Assembly (NCBI RefSeq): GCF_016906535.1
Contig: NC_057385.1
Span: 2,170,001 to 2,234,000, forward strand
Origin: Rhizoctonia solani
Taxonomy: Eukaryota > Basidiomycota > Agaricomycetes > Cantharellales > Ceratobasidiaceae
Length of the DNA stretch: 64,000 nt
Reading direction: 5' to 3'
The position numbers were made by a program, and so were the translations under genes. Within the stretch, counting starts at the first letter, position 1. Each line of letters begins with the position of its first letter. This document shows positions 62,708-64,000 of the stretch, one piece after another. A model generated the notes under the pieces. The model had not been told where the DNA came from. It saw only the letters and a program-made list of their open reading frames with translations, and searched no databases.

Positions 62708-63489
62708 TCAAGCTTGAGATGTATTGATTTCTGCATCCTTGGCCCCCTCGGCGCGGGCCAGTTCAATACTCTTCTCCCATCTACAGAGCATTCAGTTTCA
62801 ATGACCATTCATACTCATGCCAAATATTAAAATGACCCACTCTTTCTGCAATCTCAGCTTTCCAGGCCGCGAATTCTGCTTCCGAGTATTAGATGGTCCC
62901 ATCGACCAGCTCCATAGGGATCAGTTCTTGTTTCCCCCCTTTTCTTCTTGGGTTCGAGTGTATCGAATAGCTGATTTGGAGAATACCAGTCGTGCGAGTC
63001 TGGAATGGGCTCATCCTCTAACTTCGGTTCAGAGCTTTCTGCTTGGGGACCGGTAAGACGCCATTTCCAAATATCAAGGCCTCCGGATTCTTGTGCCGCT
63101 TTAGATCTAGTTATCCGCTTCTTTGACGGGGTAAGGCCTGGTGTGGCTTCAACAACCGAATGGAATTTTTCGACCTCGCCAGTCGAAATAAGGTCAGGAA
63201 GGACTTTATCCTTGAGATACCTATTAACGGCCTGTCAATCTACTCGAACAAGTAAGAGTAAAATTAACACTCACGAGCGTGAACGGAAAGGATGGGTAGG
63301 GTTAGGTGGTTGAGGAGGCACAGGCTTTGGTACTCCACGTCGTCCTATATATTCCTTAGGTGGTGGAGGGGGTGGGAATGGGGTGGCAGGATACTCGGAC
63401 AATCCTCGAATATACAGTTCTTGTACTCGCAGTGCGTTTTTATTTGCGAGTAGCTTCCGGACAATATTTCGAGCATGAGGACTCGACAT
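62708..63489 (-). CDS. Small conserved protein, possibly a mitochondrial ribosomal protein
   Basis: Start 63489: MSSPHARNIVRKLLANKNAL, then RVQELYIRGLSEYPATPFPP, a proline-rich linker (to about 63280), RYLKDKVLPDLISTGEVEKF after an intron, KKRITRSKAAQESGG, and a final charged segment ending EGAKDAEINTSQA with the stop at 62708-62710. The basic N-terminal helix and short charged architecture resemble small fungal mitoribosomal subunits, and I recall similar agaricomycete proteins, but the family is not certain. The junction near 62850 does not join in phase. It shares a 163-base promoter with CCT4. Confidence 0.6.
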
Positions 63490-63652
63490 AATGAACTAGA
63501 TCAGATGCAATAAAACCTAAATCGTCGCCGTCATTAAGCGCCAAGTTGTCTCCCACTTGTCCATCAATCGAAACCGGCCCTGAAGCACCGCGCCCGAGAC
63601 GCGTCTCAAATATTAATCCTGGATACGTTCCATCATCCACACTACCTCTAAC
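63490..63652. promoter_or_regulatory. Short bidirectional promoter region, small protein / CCT4
   Basis: 163 bases separate two divergent start codons. No TATA box recognised. The assignment follows from the gene layout. Confidence 0.5.
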
Positions 63653-64000
63653 ATGGCATCTGAAGCTGCTGCACCCGCACCAACTGCTGCCCCGGCTGCT
63701 GGTAAATCCGGCGAAAAGTCTTTCAATGATAAGGTAATTTTTTGAGTTGTGGATAAAATTAGTGGTTAAAGTGTTATGTGGTCCCAGGGCAAGCCTATGG
63801 AGGTCAGGCTGTCCAACATGACAGCCGCCAAAGGTGGGTCGCGGTGTGAATATTTTATGTGAGATGTATACTTACTCATGTGTAGCGATTGGCGATGTTG
63901 TGAGGACTTCGTTGGGCCCAAAGGGTATGGACAAGATGGTGAGTATCAATTATGGACCATATGTATTCACTAACTAAGGCACAACGCGAAGATACAAACA
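63653..64000 (+). CDS. CCT4: T-complex protein 1 subunit delta (CCT4), 5' part
   Basis: Exons 63653-63733, 63788-63833, 63886-63938 and from 63992, running off the window. The product starts MASEAAAPAPTAAPAAGKSG, then KGKPMEVRLSNMTAAKAIGD and VVRTSLGPKGMDKMIQT. RLSNMTAAKA with TSLGPKGMDKM matches the delta subunit of the cytosolic chaperonin, which folds actin and tubulin using ATP. The phosphate-binding loop motif LGPKGMDKM is present. Only about 63 residues are inside the window; the subunit type is inferred from this short part. Confidence 0.88.

Overview
The window is nuclear DNA of a filamentous basidiomycete, most likely an agaricomycete; a Rhizoctonia-like species is my tentative guess from the overall protein character. 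The signs are closely packed intron-rich genes on both strands, introns mostly 45-65 bases with GT-AG ends, and typical fungal genes: a PRM1 fusion protein, a Kre6-type glucan synthesis enzyme, fungal-specific transcription factor domains, LEU4 and a Spo14-type phospholipase D. I joined exons by hand, using splice consensus, phase and family similarity.

Layout. 0-8 kb: the 3' part of a fungal transcription factor, PRM1, and mitochondrial ribosomal protein uL15m. 8-17 kb: a very long DYRK/Pom1-type kinase and an Arb1-like protein with GW/WG motifs. 18-31 kb, minus strand: a YEATS protein with a histone-fold-like tail, mitochondrial malate dehydrogenase, a large PH-domain protein, a small basic protein and a GRASP protein with a His-rich repeat tail. 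31-35 kb, plus: a 202-aa orphan-family protein, an endonuclease/exonuclease/phosphatase-fold protein and branched-chain 2-oxoacid dehydrogenase E1 alpha. 37-43 kb, minus: phospholipase D. 43-54 kb: a single-pass membrane protein, NADH-cytochrome b5 reductase, a paralogue of the orphan-family protein (minus), a Kre6/Skn1 family protein and a C2H2 transcription factor. 54-64 kb, mostly minus: cytosolic glutamyl-tRNA synthetase, NF-YC/HAP5, 2-isopropylmalate synthase with a duplicated regulatory domain, a small conserved protein, then the start of CCT4 (plus).

Most genes are housekeeping or regulatory and do not form a cluster. No transposon, CRISPR array, rRNA or tRNA was recognised. Two themes stand out. 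First, many otherwise good genes contain single-base frame breaks, nearly all explained by one missing base, often in or next to a run of one base. This looks more like consensus sequence error than gene decay, but it interrupts several genes as given. Second, several proteins have unusual architecture: tandem LeuA regulatory domains in 2-isopropylmalate synthase, the His-rich repeat tail on GRASP, GW motifs in the Arb1-like protein, and the YEATS plus histone-fold layout.
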